From: Hyphomicrobium_A sp044507625
GTDB taxonomy: Bacteria; Pseudomonadota; Alphaproteobacteria; Rhizobiales; Hyphomicrobiaceae
Assembly: GCA_044507625.1 (NCBI GenBank)
Contig: JBIQJE010000014.1
Location: 1 to 64,000 of the forward strand
Length of the DNA: 64,000 nt
Direction of reading: 5' to 3'
In this document: positions 62,493-64,000 of the stretch, in pieces
Numbering within the stretch: position 1 is the first letter of the stretch
Layout: each line of letters starts with the position of its first letter
Notes under the pieces: model-generated
The model's input: only the letters and a program-made list of their open reading frames with translations
Database searches by the model: none
What the model was told of the DNA's origin: nothing
Program-made: the position numbers and the translations under genes

Positions 62493-64000
62493 TCACTGTC
62501 CGGTGAAATCGAAGGTGCGATGCTCGTTGGCCATCACCTCGATGGCGCTGCGCAGCGGCTTGTCGGAAGTGTCGGCGCTGACCATGTAGCGTCCCGGCGC
62601 GAGCACGGCGGTCGGCTGTGCCTGGCTGCTGCGCATGACCGTGCGCTGCTGCTCGTCCAGCACCTCCCAGAAGGTATCGCCTGGAAGGCCGGAGCCTTCG
62701 CCGCGCTTCAGCGTGACGCTGCCGCCTTCGAGCGCGAGCGCGACGCGCTGCGTCTGCCCCGCCGTTAGCGCCAGCTCAGCCGCGGCAATGACGTTGCTGC
62801 CGCCCAAGGACGCCTCGAAGCGATAGCGCCCCGCGGAAAGGTCGAGTGCCGGCTCCCTGTCGACGGTGCGCACGATCTCCGCCGCATCGCTCCCGAGACG
62901 AATGACGCGATAGGTGATCGGCGCCGTTTCCGTAGGCGCCTGGCCGCCGAGCGTCGCCGAAAGCTGCACGTGCGCGAGCGCGAGCGGCAACGCGCGCCGC
63001 ACCAGATCCCCCGCGCCGACCGCGATCTGCTCGCGGGTTTCAGCGGTGCCCGTGCGCGCGGTGACGTAATAGGTGCCCGCCGGTAGCATGAATGTCGGCG
63101 CCGCGGTCGCCGAGCGCACAACCTCGCGCCGGCCCAGCGGGGCATCGGGATCATCGCGGTGGAGGATGAAAGTCACGCCGTCCGTCACGGCTTCACCGGG
63201 CGTGCCCGCGGTGCCCCGCGTGGCGCTCAGCTCCAGCCGCCCGGCGGTGAGGACGGTATCGAAGCTCGTCCCCGCGGCCGGCTTGACTGTGACGTTGCTC
63301 TGCTGGCGGGCGAGGCCGGTCTGCGCGGTGACGACATAATCACCGGCGGGCAGCACGATCTCGGGCTTGGCTTCGCGCCCGATCCACAGCGGAGGCGTGC
63401 CCGCCTCGGCACCGGCGGGCGTCACTGTAAATACCGGAGAGGCCAGCGGCACCGCGACCTGCGAAGGCCGCGCCTGCATCTTGAGAACGCCGCCGTTGAG
63501 ATCGACGCGCACTTCCTGTGCCGCATCGGCCGTCACGTCGATGAGTTGCTTTGCGCCTGCGAGACCGAGCTGCGCTTCGATCTGATACGTTCCCGGATCA
63601 AGCTTCTCGTACAGGGCCGAGGCGCGCGCCTCGCGGATCACATCGCCGTCCGCATCCCTGATGCGCCAGCGCACGGGTGTGTCGAGGGTCTCGCTTGAGG
63701 AGCTGAGCGCCGCGGAGAGGTAAAGCCCGGGCTTGGCATTTGGCGCCGGCTTCTCGGCTTCGGTCTTGGCCGCCGTCGCTTCCGGCGCTTCCGGCGCCGG
63801 TACGAGATGCGCAAGCTGCGTCGCCTGATCGAGCGCCGAGACGAGGCCTGCGGAATCCTGCGCGTTCCACAGCTTTCCGCCGGTGAGGCGGGCGATGCAA
63901 CTGATGTGCGCGATCTTCGCCTCGTCGAAGCCGATGGCGATGGTGTGGACGACGAGGCCGGGGTTCGTCGCGAGGATACCGCCGAGCGTGGCGCAGACAT
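62493..64000 (-). CDS. VWA-domain protein with tandem beta-sandwich repeats (partial, cut by window end)
   Basis: The minus-strand frame is open from the right edge to the stop at 62493 and contributes 501 codons. The first visible stretch (CATLGGILATNPGLVVHTIAIG; FDEAKIAHISCIARLTGGKLW) is the end of a von Willebrand factor A-type domain. An Ala/Pro/Glu linker follows (VPAPEAPEATAAKTEAEKP). Then come five repeats with centres LDPGTYQIEA, LPAGDYVVTA, LPAGTYYVTA, LSAGRYRFEA and LAPGRYMVSA. A frame opening with GTG at 63674 is only an internal piece of this gene. The domain mix suggests an envelope adhesion or surface-sensing protein. Confidence 0.75.
   Translation of the reverse strand, partial: VCATLGGILATNPGLVVHTIAIGFDEAKIAHISCIARLTGGKLWNAQDSAGLVSALDQATQLAHLVPAPEAPEATAAKTEAEKPAPNAKPGLYLSAALSSSSETLDTPVRWRIRDADGDVIREARASALYEKLDPGTYQIEAQLGLAGAKQLIDVTADAAQEVRVDLNGGVLKMQARPSQVAVPLASPVFTVTPAGAEAGTPPLWIGREAKPEIVLPAGDYVVTAQTGLARQQSNVTVKPAAGTSFDTVLTAGRLELSATRGTAGTPGEAVTDGVTFILHRDDPDAPLGRREVVRSATAAPTFMLPAGTYYVTARTGTAETREQIAVGAGDLVRRALPLALAHVQLSATLGGQAPTETAPITYRVIRLGSDAAEIVRTVDREPALDLSAGRYRFEASLGGSNVIAAAELALTAGQTQRVALALEGGSVTLKRGEGSGLPGDTFWEVLDEQQRTVMRSSQAQPTAVLAPGRYMVSADTSDKPLRSAIEVMANEHRTFDFTGQ

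Noticed and set aside
1..64000. CRISPR arrays, IS elements, rRNA genes, prophage or plasmid origin
   Set aside because: No regularly spaced repeats, transposase or integrase motifs, rRNA-like sequence or phage structural genes were seen.

Overview
The window looks like chromosomal DNA of a high-GC, denitrifying alphaproteobacterium of the Hyphomicrobiales (Hyphomicrobium-like). This is an inference from a Tat-type (clade I) nitrous oxide reductase operon that includes nosX, a selenocysteine formate dehydrogenase with its whole Sec apparatus, EcfG-type (GGAAC-N16/17-CGTT) promoters, an Omp25/RopB-like surface protein and a Pcm-erythromycin-esterase fusion. I see no phage, IS element, CRISPR array, rRNA or replication origin. 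Genes are densely packed in short operons.

Layout. (1) 1-6818: end of nosR, then nosZDFYLX, tightly overlapping, for N2O respiration. (2) 7011-9141: a Cys-rich membrane protein of unknown function with its own terminator, and a convergent pair of small envelope proteins. (3) 9311-21204: a region I read as general-stress and envelope/glycan functions: a DUF6496 histone-like protein behind an EcfG-type promoter, the Pcm-Ere fusion, topoisomerase IB, an outer-membrane beta-barrel, then a glycosyltransferase (also behind an EcfG-type promoter) divergent from an ABC exporter, an HlyD adaptor and an amylo-1,6-glucosidase. (4) 21372-35987: a selenium/formate module: fdnG (in-frame UGA plus SECIS hairpin), fdnH, fdnI, fdhE, an ArsP/DUF318-type permease, selD, selA, selB and the selenocysteine tRNA. 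The tRNA gene lies wholly inside the 3' end of the selB reading frame. An ABC transporter (ATPase plus fused permease) lies upstream on the selA strand.

(5) 36324-44474: a signalling trio (hybrid histidine kinase, PhnD-type periplasmic binding protein, NarL-type regulator) followed by a phosphate-type porin and a PafA-like phosphatase, suggesting phosphorus acquisition. The porin-phosphatase interval holds an orphan plus-strand terminator, hence a small-RNA candidate. (6) 44619-47167: a LolD/MacB-type ABC pair with a His/acid-rich loop and a small periplasmic protein. (7) 47328-49916: two small minus-strand genes, each followed by a clear intrinsic terminator, and a PQQ sorbosone-dehydrogenase-like protein. 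(8) 50125-56513: a tautomerase, a TetR regulator divergent from an FMN azoreductase with a duplicated operator-like repeat, and an RND efflux pump. (9) 56637-60690: XdhC and MobA/MocA-like molybdo-enzyme maturation genes, a cystathionine beta-lyase, and an orphan AapJ-like binding protein. (10) 60775-64000: a small membrane protein and two neighbouring secreted proteins built from the same beta-sandwich repeat; the second also has a VWA domain and is cut by the window edge.

The strongest leads are the selC-inside-selB arrangement, the uncharacterised transporters attached to the selenium module, and the phosphorus-associated sensing trio with its small-RNA candidate.
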